The notes: generated by a model from the sequence alone, not told the origin. A DNA stretch of 49,834 nucleotides from JAKOWB01 sp038363005 (GCA_038363005.1 JBBQBI010000030.1:1-49834); one strand, 5' to 3'; positions 36,553 through 46,995 are shown, numbered from the stretch's first letter. Program-made: numbers and translations.

Positions 36553-38805
36553 ATGGCAAGGGCACCCGGATGGGTCGGCGCTCGCCGCCTGCTAAAGCAG
36601 CTGCGAGACACGCTGCAGCAGGGTGGCGCGGTCGGCCATCGCCTGGACCAGGTCACCACCCTGATCGCCAACGACATGGTGGCCGAGGTCTGCTCGCTCT
36701 ACGTGATGCGCGCCGGCGAGGTGCTGGAGCTTTTCGCCACCAAGGGCCTGAAGCCGGAAGCCGTGCACCAGACCCGGCTGCGCACCGGCGAGGGCCTGGT
36801 CGGCCTGATCGCCGCGCAGGCCCGACCGCTGGTGCTGGACGACGCGCAGAACCATCCCAACTTCGCCTACCGCCCGGAGACCGGCGAGGAAATCTTCCAG
36901 TCCTGGATGGGCGTGCCGATCCTGCGCGAGGGCCGCGTGCTGGGCGTGCTGGTCATCCAGAACAAGACGCGGCGACTCTATGCCGAGGAAGAGGTCGAGA
37001 CGCTGGAGACCGTCTCGATGGTGCTGGCGGAGATGTTGGCCTCGGGCTCGGTGCTGGACCCGGAGGAGCAGCGCCTGGCCGAAGGGTCATCGCTGCTGCC
37101 GGCGCGCCTGGCCGGCATCGTGCTGCAGGAGGGGCTGGCGATCGGCACCGCGGTGCCGCACCACCGCGGCCTGGTGATCCGCCGCCTGGTGGCGGAGAAC
37201 CCAGCCGAGGAGCGCCAGCACTTGGCGGCGGCGATGCAGCAGCTCGCCGCCACCCTGGAGACGCTGTTCGAGCAGAGCGAACTGCAGCAGGCCGGCGAGC
37301 ATCGCGACGTGCTGGAGACCTATCGCATGTTCGCCGAGGATCGCGGCTGGCTTGGCCGCATCGAGGAGGTCATCGCCTCGGGCCTGACCGCCGAAGCGGC
37401 GGTGCAAAAGGTACAGAACGACACCCAGGCGCGCATGGCGCAGGTCAGCGATCCCTACCTGCGCGAACGACTGTACGATCTCGACGACCTGGCCAACCGC
37501 CTGCTGCACATCCTGGTTGGTGGCGAGGCAACCGCGGCCTCGCTGCCGGACGACGCCATCCTGATCGCCCGCTCGCTGGGCCCGGCGGAGCTGCTCGACT
37601 ACGACCGCACGAAGCTGAAGGGCGTGGTGCTGGCCGAGGGGAGCCCGACGGCGCACGTCGCCATCGTCGCCCGCGCGCTCGACATCCCCATGGTAGGCCG
37701 CTGCCCCGAGGCGCTGACCCGCATCCGCCCTGGCGACAACGTTATCGTCGATGGCAACAGCGGGCAGGTGCTGCTGCGCCCGCGCGAGAACGTGCGTGCC
37801 TCCTTCCGCGAGGCGATCGAGCACCGCGAGCGGCGGCGCCGCGTCTTCGCCGCCACGCGCGACCTGCCGGCGGTCAGCCGCGACGGCGTGCGCGTCACGC
37901 TGGGCATCAATGCCGGTCTGCTGATCGACATGCCGCAGCTGCACGAGGCCGGCGCCGACTACGTCGGGCTCTATCGCACCGAAGTGCCCTTCATGGTGCG
38001 CGACTCCTTCCCCAGCGTGGCCGAACAGCGCGAGCTCTATGCCCGCGTGCTGGAGGTCGCGGCCGGCAAGCCGGTGACCTTTCGCACGCTCGACATCGGC
38101 GGCGACAAGGCGCTGCCCTACTGGTCCGGCGCGGTGGAGGAGAATCCCGCCATGGGCTGGCGGGCGATCCGCATCGGCCTGGACCGCCCGGCACTGCTGC
38201 GCCAGCAGCTGCGCGCGCTGGTGCAGGCCGCCGGCGGCGAACGTCTGATCGTGATGTTCCCGATGGTGACCGAGGTGGCGGAGTTCCACGCCGCCAAGGC
38301 GCTGCTGCTGCGCGAGGTGGCGGCGGCGACGCGGCCGCCGACCAGCGTCGTCAGCGGCGTGATGCTGGAGGTGCCGGCGCTGCTGTTCCAGCTCGACGCG
38401 CTGTTCGCCGCGGTCGACTTCGTCTCGGTCGGATCGAACGACCTGCTGCAGTTCCTCTTCGCCGCGGACCGCGGCAATCCGGCGCTGGCGCGGCGCTACG
38501 ATGCGACCTCGACCACCGTGGTGCGGCTGATGAGCGGCTTGGCGGCGCGCGCCGCGGCGGCCGGCGTGCCGCTGGCGCTGTGCGGCGAGACCGCGGCCTC
38601 GCCACTGGAAGCCATGATGCTGGTGGGCTGCGGCCTGCGGCAGCTGTCGATGCCGCCGGCGGCGGTGGCGCCGGTCAAGACCATGATCCGCAGCCTCGAG
38701 GTCGACCGCCTGGCGCGCTTCCTGGCCGACTGCCAAAGCGGCGAGTCAGCGTCGCTGCGGCCCCTCCTAACCGCATATGCGCGCGATCACGGCGTCGAGT
38801 TTTGA
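36553..38805 (+). CDS. ptsP: PTS-Ntr enzyme I (PtsP)
   Basis: Enzyme I of the nitrogen-related phosphotransferase system; it passes phosphate from phosphoenolpyruvate to NPr and EIIA-Ntr in a regulatory relay. The 750-residue product has an N-terminal GAF domain (about 20-160) that senses glutamine or 2-oxoglutarate, the phosphohistidine domain with H368 in EGSPTAHVAIVARA, and the PEP-binding barrel with VGLYRTEVPFM and VSVGSNDLLQFLFAADR. Length fits the family. Next to lysC, as in many relatives. The ATG gives a short Arg-rich lead before the GAF domain. Confidence 0.95.
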   Translation: MARAPGWVGARRLLKQLRDTLQQGGAVGHRLDQVTTLIANDMVAEVCSLYVMRAGEVLELFATKGLKPEAVHQTRLRTGEGLVGLIAAQARPLVLDDAQNHPNFAYRPETGEEIFQSWMGVPILREGRVLGVLVIQNKTRRLYAEEEVETLETVSMVLAEMLASGSVLDPEEQRLAEGSSLLPARLAGIVLQEGLAIGTAVPHHRGLVIRRLVAENPAEERQHLAAAMQQLAATLETLFEQSELQQAGEHRDVLETYRMFAEDRGWLGRIEEVIASGLTAEAAVQKVQNDTQARMAQVSDPYLRERLYDLDDLANRLLHILVGGEATAASLPDDAILIARSLGPAELLDYDRTKLKGVVLAEGSPTAHVAIVARALDIPMVGRCPEALTRIRPGDNVIVDGNSGQVLLRPRENVRASFREAIEHRERRRRVFAATRDLPAVSRDGVRVTLGINAGLLIDMPQLHEAGADYVGLYRTEVPFMVRDSFPSVAEQRELYARVLEVAAGKPVTFRTLDIGGDKALPYWSGAVEENPAMGWRAIRIGLDRPALLRQQLRALVQAAGGERLIVMFPMVTEVAEFHAAKALLLREVAAATRPPTSVVSGVMLEVPALLFQLDALFAAVDFVSVGSNDLLQFLFAADRGNPALARRYDATSTTVVRLMSGLAARAAAAGVPLALCGETAASPLEAMMLVGCGLRQLSMPPAAVAPVKTMIRSLEVDRLARFLADCQSGESASLRPLLTAYARDHGVEF

Positions 38806-38930
38806 TGCCCGCGGGCTTGAATTGTTTGCGGTGCACGGCCGTACTTTGCTAAAAGACACAAGGTTTTGGCGGGTGGGGGCCTCGCCGGACCCGGGGTTTT
38901 GTCCACTGCAGGCCCGCGAAGGACTCGACT

Positions 38931-40139
38931 TTGGTCGAGCGAGGCAAGGTGAGCGTGCTCAGACCGGTACCCAAGGAGCACCGCGGCGACTTCGCGCAGG
39001 ACGCGACGCCGGACAGCGGGATGCAGGACGAAACCGCGGCTCACGACGAGCCTGAGGCGGCGACAGCGCCGCCGGCCGCCGCGCCCGCCGGGCAACAGAT
39101 CAACAGCGATTTTGAGCCGGTCTTGCCGCCGACCACGGTGGGCGGGGTGCTGACCGTCACCCGCATGAAGTTCGGCCAGGAGCTGCGCCAGGTGTCGCAG
39201 GCCCTGCGCATCCGCCAGCCCTACCTCGAGGCGATCGAACAGGACCGCCATGCCGAGCTGCCGGGCTTGGCCTATGCCGTGGGCTTCGTGCGCAGCTACG
39301 CCGACTATCTGGGCCTCGACGGTAAGGCCCTGGTGCAGCGCTACAAGGACGAGGCGCAGGGCATCAACCGCAAGCCCACCCTGGTGTTTCCCTCGCCGGT
39401 GCAGGAAGGCAAGGTGCCGACCGGCGCCATCATCCTGGTGTCGGTGATCCTGCTCGGCCTGGCCTATGCCGGCTGGACCTACTTCTCGCGCGAGACACAG
39501 CCGCCGCCGGCCACCGTCGCGGCGCCGCCGACCAGCAGCGCGGTCAAGGCGGCCGACACGACACCGCTGCCGACGCCCAGCGCGGTCGACGCCAATGCCA
39601 GCGAGGCCGCACCGGCTTCGGAGGCACCGGTGGCTGGCACTGCTGGCAGCAGCAGCCCGGCCGCGGGCGGCAGCCTGGGTGGCCCGCTGACGGCGCCGCT
39701 GCAACCGCCGCCCGGCGGCGGCGACACCGACATGGCCGTCGCCCCGGCGCCGGTCGATACCGCCGGCACCCTGCCCGCCAGTGGCGGTGGCGGCCCCTCG
39801 ACCATCCCGGCCGCGCCGCTGGCACCGTCCGGCGCCGCACCGGCGACGCAGGAAGCTGCCCTGCCGCCGGCCGAACCGGCGGCCCGCGTGGTGATTCGCG
39901 CCCGGCAGGATTCCTGGGTGCAGATCCGCGACGCCAAGGACCAGGCCATCCTGACGCGCGTGCTGCGCGAGGGCGAAAGCTTCGACGTGCCGGACCAGCC
40001 CGGTCTGGTGCTGCTGACCGGCAACGCTGGCGGCCTGGTGATCACCGTCGACGGCAAGGCCCTGCCGCCGCTGGGCGCCGTCGGCGCGGTGAAGCGCAAC
40101 CTGGCACTGGACCCCGACAAACTGCTGCCGGCGCAGTAG
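38931..40139 (+). CDS. RodZ-like helix-turn-helix membrane protein with C-terminal DUF4115 domain
   Basis: A 402-residue inner-membrane protein. An Ala/Pro-rich N-terminus leads to an HTH_25-type domain (about 70-140, VTRMKFGQELRQVSQALRIRQPYLEAIEQ and LPGLAYAVGFVRSYADYLGLD), one transmembrane helix (about 165-185), a long Pro/Ala/Ser-rich linker (190-310) and a C-terminal DUF4115 domain (about 312-390, VIRARQDSWVQIRD and LLTGNAGGLVITVDGKAL). This is the layout of RodZ, which ties MreB to the envelope. The start TTG at 38931 has AAGGA seven bases upstream; a GTG at 38949 is an alternative. The gene lies just before ispG in related genomes; here three other features intervene. Confidence 0.88.
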   Translation: MVERGKVSVLRPVPKEHRGDFAQDATPDSGMQDETAAHDEPEAATAPPAAAPAGQQINSDFEPVLPPTTVGGVLTVTRMKFGQELRQVSQALRIRQPYLEAIEQDRHAELPGLAYAVGFVRSYADYLGLDGKALVQRYKDEAQGINRKPTLVFPSPVQEGKVPTGAIILVSVILLGLAYAGWTYFSRETQPPPATVAAPPTSSAVKAADTTPLPTPSAVDANASEAAPASEAPVAGTAGSSSPAAGGSLGGPLTAPLQPPPGGGDTDMAVAPAPVDTAGTLPASGGGGPSTIPAAPLAPSGAAPATQEAALPPAEPAARVVIRARQDSWVQIRDAKDQAILTRVLREGESFDVPDQPGLVLLTGNAGGLVITVDGKALPPLGAVGAVKRNLALDPDKLLPAQ

Positions 40140-40151
40140 CAGTCGCCACGG

Positions 40152-40391
40152 TCACAGGTGCTTGCCGGTGTCCAGGATCACCGCGGTGTAGTCGCGGTAG
40201 CTCATCCCCAGTTCCTCGGCGCGCGCCAGGCGGCGCAGCGCGATCTCGCGCGGTGGGGTCTTCCAGGCCGCCTGCGACGCCTTCTTCCAGCAGAACAGGC
40301 GCCAGCCGGCATCCGGCTGCGGCTCGAGCGGCGGGCCGCCGTTGTGGCCTGGCCCGGCGTGACTTGGCCCAGCAGGGGTCTCCTCGACCAT
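40152..40391 (-). CDS. Small conserved protein with GHNGGPPLE motif, function unknown
   Basis: A 79-residue protein, MVEETPAGPSHAGPGHNGGPPLE followed by a basic region WRLFCWKKASQAAWK and an Arg/Ala-rich helix (ALRRLARAEELGMSYRDYTAVILD). The GHNGGPPLE motif recurs in small alphaproteobacterial proteins that I know only as hypothetical. The C-terminal half, predicted helical, could bind DNA or protein. It is divergent from the cupin regulator, sharing a 52-base gap with a palindrome, so it may be under that regulator's control. Confidence 0.65.
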   Translation of the reverse strand: MVEETPAGPSHAGPGHNGGPPLEPQPDAGWRLFCWKKASQAAWKTPPREIALRRLARAEELGMSYRDYTAVILDTGKHL

Positions 40392-40424
40392 GCGCCTGCT
40401 CCCAGCGGTGGATAGCCTGAAGCA

Positions 40425-40442
40425 TATCTATTATAATAGATA
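40425..40442. promoter_or_regulatory. 18-bp perfect palindrome with a -10 box at the regulator start
   Basis: TATCTATTATAATAGATA is its own complement and ends one base before the ATG at 40444. It contains TATAAT (40432-40437) on the plus strand and, by symmetry, on the minus strand (40435-40430). With +1 about seven bases past the -10, the regulator mRNA would be leaderless. The site is a likely autoregulatory operator. Confidence 0.6.
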
Positions 40443-40443
40443 A

Positions 40444-41034
40444 ATGTCCACGATGCTTGACGATCCCGCCGTCGCCCAGAGTGTCGACACCCAGCTGGCC
40501 CAGCGCCTGAAGCAGGAGCGCGAGGGGCGCGGCTGGTCGCTGGCCGACCTGGCCCAGCGCTCCGGTGTCAGCCGCGCCATGATCAGCCGCATCGAGCGCG
40601 GCGAGGCCAGCCCGACGGCGACGCTGCTGGGCCGGCTGTCGGCCGCTTTCGGCCTGACGCTGTCACAGCTTTTCGCCCGCGCCGAGGGCGGCGGCCAGCT
40701 GGCCCGCCTGGACGCGCAGCCGACCTGGCGCGACCCGGCCACCGGTTTCCGCCGCCGCTCGCTGTCGCCACCGGGCGCCGGCCGGCTGGAGCTGGTCTGG
40801 GGCGAGCTGCCGCCGCGGGCCGAGATCGGCTACCCGGCGGCTGCCCTGGCCTTCACCGAGACCCACCAGGTGGTGCTGCTTGAGGGGCTGCTGGAGATCG
40901 GGCTGGGCGACCAGGTCTTCCGCCTGGCGCCGGGCGACTGCCTGCATTTCGGTCCGCCGGCGGCGACGCTGTATCGCAACCCCGGTGACACACTGGCGCG
41001 CTATATAGTCGCCCTGGTGCGTGCCGCGCACTGA
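40444..41034 (+). CDS. XRE-family transcriptional regulator with cupin domain
   Basis: A 196-residue regulator: a Cro/cI-type helix-turn-helix (about 18-75, LKQEREGRGWSLADLAQRSGVSRAMISRIERGEASPTATLLGRL) and a C-terminal cupin (about 115-190, VLLEGLLEIGLGDQVFRLAPGDCLHFGPPAATLYRNPG) that should sense a small ligand. The start is one base after an 18-bp palindrome holding a -10 box, suggesting autoregulation. Divergent from the small GHNGGPPLE gene. It precedes ispG by 90 bases, on the same strand, but need not be co-transcribed. Confidence 0.9.
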   Translation: MSTMLDDPAVAQSVDTQLAQRLKQEREGRGWSLADLAQRSGVSRAMISRIERGEASPTATLLGRLSAAFGLTLSQLFARAEGGGQLARLDAQPTWRDPATGFRRRSLSPPGAGRLELVWGELPPRAEIGYPAAALAFTETHQVVLLEGLLEIGLGDQVFRLAPGDCLHFGPPAATLYRNPGDTLARYIVALVRAAH

Positions 41035-41124
41035 GCGCCCGCGCTTGCGCTTTGCGACCTCCGCGCGCATCTTCCGGCAGAGCAACCGGCCCCCGCCCAG
41101 CGACCCGAAAGGCCCGTTCCTGGC

Positions 41125-42267
41125 ATGAGTGACCACACCGCAGTCCGACCCTGGCGCCAGATCCAGCGCCGCAAAAGCCGCACCATCCACGTCGGCAAGG
41201 TACCGGTGGGCGGCGACGCGCCGATCACCGTGCAGTCGATGACCAACACCCGCACCCACGACGTCAAGGCGACGATCGAGCAGATTCTGGCCCTGGAGGC
41301 CGCCGGCGCCGACATCGTGCGGGTCTCCTGCCCGGACGAGGCCTCCTCGGCGGCGCTGAAGCAGATCGTGCCGAACGTCAACGTGCCGCTCGTCGCCGAC
41401 ATCCACTTTCACTACAAGCGCGGCATCGAGGCGGCAAAGAACGGCGCCGCCTGCCTGCGCATCAATCCGGGCAACATCGGCGGCCGCGACCGGGTCAAGG
41501 AAGTGGTCAAGGCGGCGCGCGACAACAACCTGTCGATCCGCATCGGCGTCAACGCCGGCTCGCTGGAAAAGGACCTGCTGGACAAGTACGGCGAGCCCTG
41601 CCCCGACGCCATGGTCGAGAGCGCGCTGAACCACATGAAGTTCCTGCAGGACGAGGACTTCCACGAGTTCAAGATTTCCTGCAAGGCCTCCGACGTCTTC
41701 CTGGCGGTAGCCGCCTACCAGCAGCTGGCCGAGGCCTGCGACTACCCGCTGCACATGGGCATCACCGAGGCCGGCGGCCTGCGCAGCGGCACCATCAAGT
41801 CGGCCATCGGCATGGGCTCGCTGCTGTGGGCCGGTATCGGCGACACCATCCGCGTCTCGCTGTCGGCCGAACCGGTGGAAGAGATCAAGGCCGGCTTCGA
41901 TATCCTGAAGTCGCTGGGGTTGCGCCATCGCGGCGTCAACGTCATCTCCTGCCCCTCCTGCGCGCGCCAGCAGTACGACGTGATCCGCACCGTCGAGGAG
42001 CTGGAGCGCCGCATCGCCCACATCACCACGCCGATGACCGTCTCGGTGATCGGCTGCGTGGTGAACGGCCCGGGCGAGGCCACCATGACCGACATCGGCT
42101 TCACCGGCGGCGGCAAGGGCACGCACCAGGTCTACCTGGCCGGGGTGCCGCATCACCGCCTGAAGGAGGAAGGCATCGTCGATCACCTGGTCGGCCTGAT
42201 CGAGACCAAGGCGCAGGAGATCGAGGCCAAGAAGGCGGCCGAGGCGGAACTGAGCGCGGCCGAGTAG
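41125..42267 (+). CDS. ispG: 4-hydroxy-3-methylbut-2-enyl-diphosphate synthase IspG
   Basis: Converts MEcPP to HMBPP, the penultimate step of the MEP isoprenoid pathway, using a 4Fe-4S cluster. The 380-residue product has the three cluster Cys C276, C279 (SCPSCARQ) and C311 and the fourth ligand E318 (GCVVNGPGE), at spacing equal to E. coli. The N-terminal TIM-barrel part begins RRKSRTIHVGKVPVGGDAPITVQSMTNT. The stop codon shares its last base with the GTG start of the next gene. Confidence 0.97.
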   Translation: MSDHTAVRPWRQIQRRKSRTIHVGKVPVGGDAPITVQSMTNTRTHDVKATIEQILALEAAGADIVRVSCPDEASSAALKQIVPNVNVPLVADIHFHYKRGIEAAKNGAACLRINPGNIGGRDRVKEVVKAARDNNLSIRIGVNAGSLEKDLLDKYGEPCPDAMVESALNHMKFLQDEDFHEFKISCKASDVFLAVAAYQQLAEACDYPLHMGITEAGGLRSGTIKSAIGMGSLLWAGIGDTIRVSLSAEPVEEIKAGFDILKSLGLRHRGVNVISCPSCARQQYDVIRTVEELERRIAHITTPMTVSVIGCVVNGPGEATMTDIGFTGGGKGTHQVYLAGVPHHRLKEEGIVDHLVGLIETKAQEIEAKKAAEAELSAAE

Positions 42268-43073
42268 TGCGCGCGGCCGGCGCCGCCCCAGCCCGGCCCA
42301 CGGGCCGGCTGCGCCGCGCCGTCGAGCGCCAGCTGCTCTATCGCCTGATCCGCTGGCTGCAGCCCTGGCCCCAGGCCTTCTTTCGGCTGGTCCCCATCCT
42401 GTTGCCGCAGGCCCAACGCCGGATCTTCCGCGCCCGCGCCGTGGCGCCCGACAGCGACCTGGTGGTCGAGGGCGCGCAGCGCAGCGCCAACACCTACCTG
42501 GCGGCCTGCTTCGCCGTCGCCGCCGCCGCGGCCGGCCAGCCGCCGCTGCGCATTGCCCAGCACCTGCACGCCGCCCCGCAGTTCGCCCGCGCCGCGCGCT
42601 GGCAGCTGCCGGCGGTGCTGCTGCTGCGGTCACCTGAGGACTGCGCGCGCTCAACGGTATTGCTGCATCCGGCGCTGTCGCCGGCCCAGGTGCTGAAAAG
42701 CTGGGTCGCCTTTCACCGCGCCGCCTGGCGCTGGCGGGACGCCTTGCTGGTGGTGCCCTTCGAGCGGGCGGCTCAGGACCCCGGCAGCGTCATCGCCGCC
42801 ACCAACCGCCGCTTCGGCCGCGGTTTTCCCGCCTGGCCGGGAACGCCGCTGGCCCGGGCCGACGTGCTGCACCGGCTACAGGCCGCCGGGCCGGAGGCGC
42901 TGACCGCCTTCCTGCCGAGCGATGCGAAGGAGGTCGCCAAGCGCCGCGTCGACCTGAGCGGCTGCGCTGGCCTGCTGGCGCGGGCCGCGGCGGAGCACCG
43001 GCGCTGGCTGCGGCTCGCCGAGGCTTCCTTTGCCGCGGCGGAGCGGCTAGACAGGCCGACTGCGTCACCCTGA
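42267..43073 (+). CDS. Sulfotransferase-like protein
   Basis: A 268-residue protein overlapping the ispG stop by one base (TAGTG). It has the look of a PAPS-dependent sulfotransferase: VVEGAQRSANTYLA near residue 70 resembles the 5'-phosphosulfate loop, and VLLLRSPEDCARSTVLLHPALSP near 125 resembles the 3'-phosphate site (R and S). The N-terminus has a hydrophobic, Trp-rich stretch (LLYRLIRWLQPWPQAFFRLVPILL) that may attach to the membrane. The start GTG 42267 is assumed because it is the first codon after ispG. The acceptor substrate is unknown. Close to hisS (25 bases). Confidence 0.55.
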   Translation: MRAAGAAPARPTGRLRRAVERQLLYRLIRWLQPWPQAFFRLVPILLPQAQRRIFRARAVAPDSDLVVEGAQRSANTYLAACFAVAAAAAGQPPLRIAQHLHAAPQFARAARWQLPAVLLLRSPEDCARSTVLLHPALSPAQVLKSWVAFHRAAWRWRDALLVVPFERAAQDPGSVIAATNRRFGRGFPAWPGTPLARADVLHRLQAAGPEALTAFLPSDAKEVAKRRVDLSGCAGLLARAAAEHRRWLRLAEASFAAAERLDRPTASP

Positions 43074-43098
43074 CGCCCAGCCTAAGGAGCCTTGTCCC

Positions 43099-44343
43099 GT
43101 GTCCACGCTGCAGCCCGTCCGCGGAACCCATGACCTGTTGCCGGCCGAGATGCGCCGGCACCGTCATGTGACCGAGACGGCGCGCGCTGTGGCCGAGCGC
43201 TATGGCTATCTGCTGATGTCGACGCCGATCTTCGAGTTCACCGAGGTCTTCAAGCGCACGCTTGGCGAAGCCACCGACATCGTCACCAAGGAGATGTACA
43301 CCTTCGAGATGCGCGACGGCGAAAGCATCACCTTGAGGCCGGAGAATACCGCCAGCGTCTGCCGCGCCTTCATGTCGAACGGCCTGCAGCAGGAGCTGCC
43401 GCTGAAGTTCTTCTACGCCGGCCCGATGTTCCGCCACGAGCGGCCGCAGAAGGGCCGCCAGCGCCAGTTCCACCAGATCGGCATCGAGCTGTTCGGCGTG
43501 CCGGAGCCGGCCGGCGACGTCGAAATCATCGCCTGCGGCCAGCGCATCCTGGACGACCTCGGCCTGGCCGACCGCATCACGCTGGAGCTCAACACCCTGG
43601 GCGATCCGGAGAGCCGCAGCGCCTACCGCGCCGCGCTGGTGGCTTTTTTCCGCGACCACCTGGGCGCTTTGTCCGAGGACAGCCGCGAGCGGCTGGAGCG
43701 CAATCCCCTGCGTATCCTGGATTCCAAGGATGCGGGCGACCGCCAGGTGGTCGCCAAGGCCCCGGCCTTCGGCGACTACCTGACCCCGGCGGCCAGCGAG
43801 TTCTTCGCCACGGTGAAGGCCGGCCTGGACCAGCTCGGCATCGCCTATCAGCTCAACCCGCGCCTGGTGCGCGGCCTCGACTACTACTGTCACACCGCCT
43901 TCGAGTTCACCACCGAGCACCTGGGCGCCCAGGGCACGGTGATGGGCGGCGGACGCTATGACTACCTGGTGGAGACCATGGGCGGGCCGGCCACCGCCGG
44001 TGTCGGCTGGGCCGCCGGTGTCGAGCGCCTGGCCATGATGCTGCTGGCCGAGCCGCCGGCGCCGCGACCCTTCGCGCTGGTGCCGATCGGCCCGGCCGCC
44101 GAGGCCATGGCGCCAAAGCTGGCCGAGACACTGCGTCGTGCCGGCCTGGCAGTCGACCTGGGCTTCTCCGGCAAGACGGGCAAGCGCATGAAGCGCGCCG
44201 ACAAGCTGGGCGCCGCCGCCGCCATCCTGCTGGGCGACGACGAGCTCGCCGCCGGCGAGGCCACGGTCAAGGACCTCGCCAGCGGCACCCAGCAGCGCGT
44301 CGCGCTGGACCGCCTGGCGGAGCATCTCAAGACGCTGGGCTAG
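43099..44343 (+). CDS. hisS: Histidine--tRNA ligase
   Basis: Charges tRNA-His. The 414-residue product begins with GTG and reads STLQPVRGTHDLLPAEMRRHRHV, the family start. Class II motif 2 is FYAGPMFRHERPQKGRQRQFHQIGIELFG, the HisA/HisB signature region is LVRGLDYYCHTAFEF, and GGGRYDYLVETMGG is motif 3. The C-terminal anticodon domain is from about 320. AAGGAG lies 12 bases before the GTG. The downstream gene starts 78 bases later. Confidence 0.97.
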   Translation: MSTLQPVRGTHDLLPAEMRRHRHVTETARAVAERYGYLLMSTPIFEFTEVFKRTLGEATDIVTKEMYTFEMRDGESITLRPENTASVCRAFMSNGLQQELPLKFFYAGPMFRHERPQKGRQRQFHQIGIELFGVPEPAGDVEIIACGQRILDDLGLADRITLELNTLGDPESRSAYRAALVAFFRDHLGALSEDSRERLERNPLRILDSKDAGDRQVVAKAPAFGDYLTPAASEFFATVKAGLDQLGIAYQLNPRLVRGLDYYCHTAFEFTTEHLGAQGTVMGGGRYDYLVETMGGPATAGVGWAAGVERLAMMLLAEPPAPRPFALVPIGPAAEAMAPKLAETLRRAGLAVDLGFSGKTGKRMKRADKLGAAAAILLGDDELAAGEATVKDLASGTQQRVALDRLAEHLKTLG

Positions 44344-44421
44344 CCCGCGCCGCGTGCCTGCGGCGACGGCCCGCATCTTGCGCTAGACTGGCGGCCGCAC
44401 TCTCAAGGGTATCCAAAGGCC

Positions 44422-45722
44422 TTGGTCCAACCCGCGTCCGAATCCTGGCGTCAGCTCTTCACCGTCGGCGTGACCTTCCGCACGGCGCCGGCCGGCGTGC
44501 GCGACCGCCTGCTGGTGCCGGAGACGGCCGAGGTGGCGCTCTACGAGGCGCTGCGTGCCCAGGGGCTGGGCGAGGCGATCCTGCTCTCGACCTGCGACCG
44601 GGTCGAGGTCGTCGGCCTGGCCGGCGACGCGGCGCTGGGCGCCGAGCGCGCGCTGGCGGTGCTGGCGGCGCGCGCGGACGTGGAGGCCGCCGACCTGGCC
44701 ACGCTGGCGGTGCAGCACGCCGGGATGGACGCGGTGCGCCATCTCTTCGCCATCGCCGCCGGGCTGGACAGCCAGGTGCTGGGCGAGCCACAGGTGCTGG
44801 GCCAGGTGAAGGACAGCGAGGGGCGTGCCCGCCAGCTCGGCCGCGCTGGCGGCGAGACGCTGGCGCTGGGCGGTGCCGGGCCACGGCTGGGCAGCCTTTT
44901 CGCCGCCGCCTTCCAGGCCGCCAAGCGGGTGCGCAGCGAGACCCGGCTGGGCGAGCACCCGGTCTCGCTGGCCGCCGCCGCCATCCGCGTCGCCCGCACC
45001 CTGCATGGCGAGCTGGGCGCCAGCCGCCTGCTGCTCTGCGGCCTGGGCGAGATGGGCGAGCTGCTGGCCGGTGACTTCCGCGATGCCGGCCTGGGCCAGG
45101 TGACGGTGCTGCACGAACGCCTGGAGCGCGCCGAGGCCGCGGCGCTGCGCCTGGGCGGCCAGGCGCGGCCCTGGGACGCGCTGGCAGAGGCGCTGGTGGA
45201 GGCCGATATCGTGGTGACGGCGCGCGGCTCCGGCAGCCTGCTGCTGACCCAGCCGCTGCTGCGCCAGGCACTGAAGGCGCGGCGCTTCCGCCCGATCCTG
45301 CTGCTCGACGTGGCGCTGCCGGCGGACGCCGATCCGTCGATCGACAAGCTGGACGCCGCCTTTCGCTACACCCTGGCCGACCTGGAGCGCCTGGCCAACG
45401 AGGGCAAGACCACGCGCGAGGGCAGCGCGGTGGCCGCCTGGCGCGTGCTGGGCGAGGAACTGCTGGCCTTCCAGCGCGCCCAGGCCGAGCGCGGCGGCGC
45501 CGAGGGGGTGGTGGCGCTGCGCCGCCATGCCGAGGGGCTGCGCCGCGCCGTGCTGCGCGACACGCGCCTCGACGCCGAGGCCGCCACCGCGCTATTGCTC
45601 AAGCGGCTGCTGCACCAGCCCAGCGAGGCGCTGCGCCTGGCCGCCGCCAGCGGGCCGGTCGAGCAGGCCGAGCTGGAGGCTGCGCTGCGGCGGCTCTTCC
45701 CGCTCGACGACAAGGACAAGAC

Positions 45723-45726
<4 letters not shown>
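44422..45726 (+). CDS. hemA: Glutamyl-tRNA reductase (C5 pathway HemA)
   Basis: Reduces glutamyl-tRNA to glutamate-1-semialdehyde, the first step of C5 haem synthesis. The 434-residue product (TTG start) has the RTAP segment near 20, the catalytic Cys C58 in STCDRVEV (canonical STCNRTE), GLDSQVLGEPQVLGQVKD, the NADPH domain LLLCGLGEMGELLA and the dimerisation helices at the C-terminus. Compared with common HemA there is an insertion of about 10 residues after the QVKD segment, and Asn to Asp next to the Cys. An AAAGG lies only two bases before the TTG and AAGGG 12 bases before, so the start is somewhat uncertain. It is unusual in this class, which typically uses ALA synthase. Overlaps prfA by four bases. 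Confidence 0.87.
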
Positions 45727-46796
<1,070 letters not shown>

Positions 46797-46825
46797 GGGC
46801 AAGGGACCTCGCCCCATTCCCTTTT

Positions 46826-46974
46826 CCCTTCTCCCCCAGCGGGAGAAGGTGGCGGCGCAGCCGCCGGATGAGGGGGGTCGGTCGGTGCGAATCCCGGCAG
46901 TCGTACCCACCCCCCACACCCGGCACGCATCGCTGCGCTCGCGTGCCACCCTCTCCCGCAAGGGGAGAGGGGAA
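46826..46974. repeat. Intergenic palindromic repeat, family B, copy 2
   Basis: Same order of parts as 13603-13748: CCCTTCTCCCCCAGCGGGAG, the GGCGGCGCAGCCGCCGGATGAGG stretch, a variable middle, then CCCGGCACGCATCGCTGCGCTCGCGTGCCACCCTCTCCC. It sits between prfA and prmC and may weaken their co-transcription. Confidence 0.85.
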
Positions 46975-46995
46975 GGACCCTAGGGAGAGGGGCTC

